From positions 1 through 7,776 of the forward strand of contig JAGLKS010000138.1 in NCBI GenBank assembly GCA_023140905.1: a stretch of 7,776 nt of DNA, in the 5' to 3' direction. The notes below the pieces were generated by a model that was not told the DNA's origin, did not search any database, and worked only from the letters and a program-made list of their open reading frames with translations. The translations under genes and the position numbers were made by a program. Shown here piece after piece: positions 7,629 to 7,776 of the stretch. The stretch is from Alphaproteobacteria bacterium (GTDB lineage: Bacteria; Pseudomonadota; Alphaproteobacteria; Micavibrionales; Micavibrionaceae). The first letter of the stretch is position 1; every line of letters begins with the position of its first letter.

Positions 7629-7776
7629 ATGATAGAAGAATTTGACGATTCTGTATTTTTATCGGTCGTAAATGTTGCAGAAGATAACTTCCCACAAATT
7701 ATTGATAAATATGCACATAATGCAAATGCGTACATTGAGAGAATAGAAAAAGCATTCGCGCAAAAGGATTGTGAAG
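7629..7776 (+). CDS. Putative HPt (histidine phosphotransfer) domain protein, 5' part only
   Basis: An open frame starts at ATG 7629 and runs off the window after 49 codons; an in-frame stop at 7602-7604 limits any upstream extension. The residues FPQIIDKYAHNANAYIERIEKAF (about 23-45), then AQKDCE, have the amphipathic helix spacing of the first two helices of an HPt domain, where a consensus such as F-x5-A-x3-L-x2-L-x3-L-x3-D precedes the A-H-x-L-K-G phosphohistidine motif. The histidine motif itself would come just past the window end, so the assignment is not confirmed. The ribosome site is weak. If correct, it is a cytoplasmic phosphorelay intermediate. It is divergent from the reductase gene, with 141 bp between the two starts. 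Confidence 0.5.
   Translation, partial: MIEEFDDSVFLSVVNVAEDNFPQIIDKYAHNANAYIERIEKAFAQKDCE

Overview
The window is AT-rich chromosomal DNA that reads as a housekeeping and redox region of a low-GC alphaproteobacterium. The taxonomic guess rests on gene families: a bacterial ELM1-family protein (mostly alphaproteobacterial in bacteria), an AmgK-like sugar kinase, a class I-beta aspartate aminotransferase, an Azotobacter-type 7Fe ferredoxin and a thioredoxin-reductase-like ferredoxin-NADP reductase. It is inference, not a placement by phylogeny. I see no mobile element, CRISPR array, tRNA or rRNA.

Layout. Bases 1-2641 (plus strand) hold the end of an unrecognised gene, an AmgK-like phosphotransferase 9 bp later, and an aspartate (possibly aspartate/prephenate) aminotransferase after a 54 bp gap. 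Bases 2683-4661 (minus strand) hold an ELM1-family protein followed 83 bp downstream by thioredoxin reductase trxB, a probable two-gene unit convergent with the aminotransferase. An Lrp/AsnC regulator (4771-5253, plus) is divergent from the ELM1 gene, and the 109 bp between them contains a long imperfect dyad overlapping a candidate promoter. After a 222 bp spacer with two related AT-rich dyads come a TerB-like protein (5476-5958) and ferredoxin fdxA (6027-6365), both plus. Convergent with fdxA is a type-2 ferredoxin/flavodoxin-NADP reductase (6441-7487, minus). Divergent from that reductase, the 5' end of an HPt-like gene runs off the window.

Function. The centre and right of the window are rich in NADPH-linked redox functions: TrxB (CATC, thioredoxin reduction), a 7Fe ferredoxin, and an NADPH-dependent reductase that could reduce that ferredoxin. 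The left is cell-wall sugar and amino-acid metabolism. I did not find a clear new multi-gene system. The points most worth a second look are the ELM1-trxB unit with its divergent Lrp regulator and intergenic dyad, the ferredoxin/reductase pair, the TerB-like gene ahead of fdxA, and the unidentified gene at the left edge.
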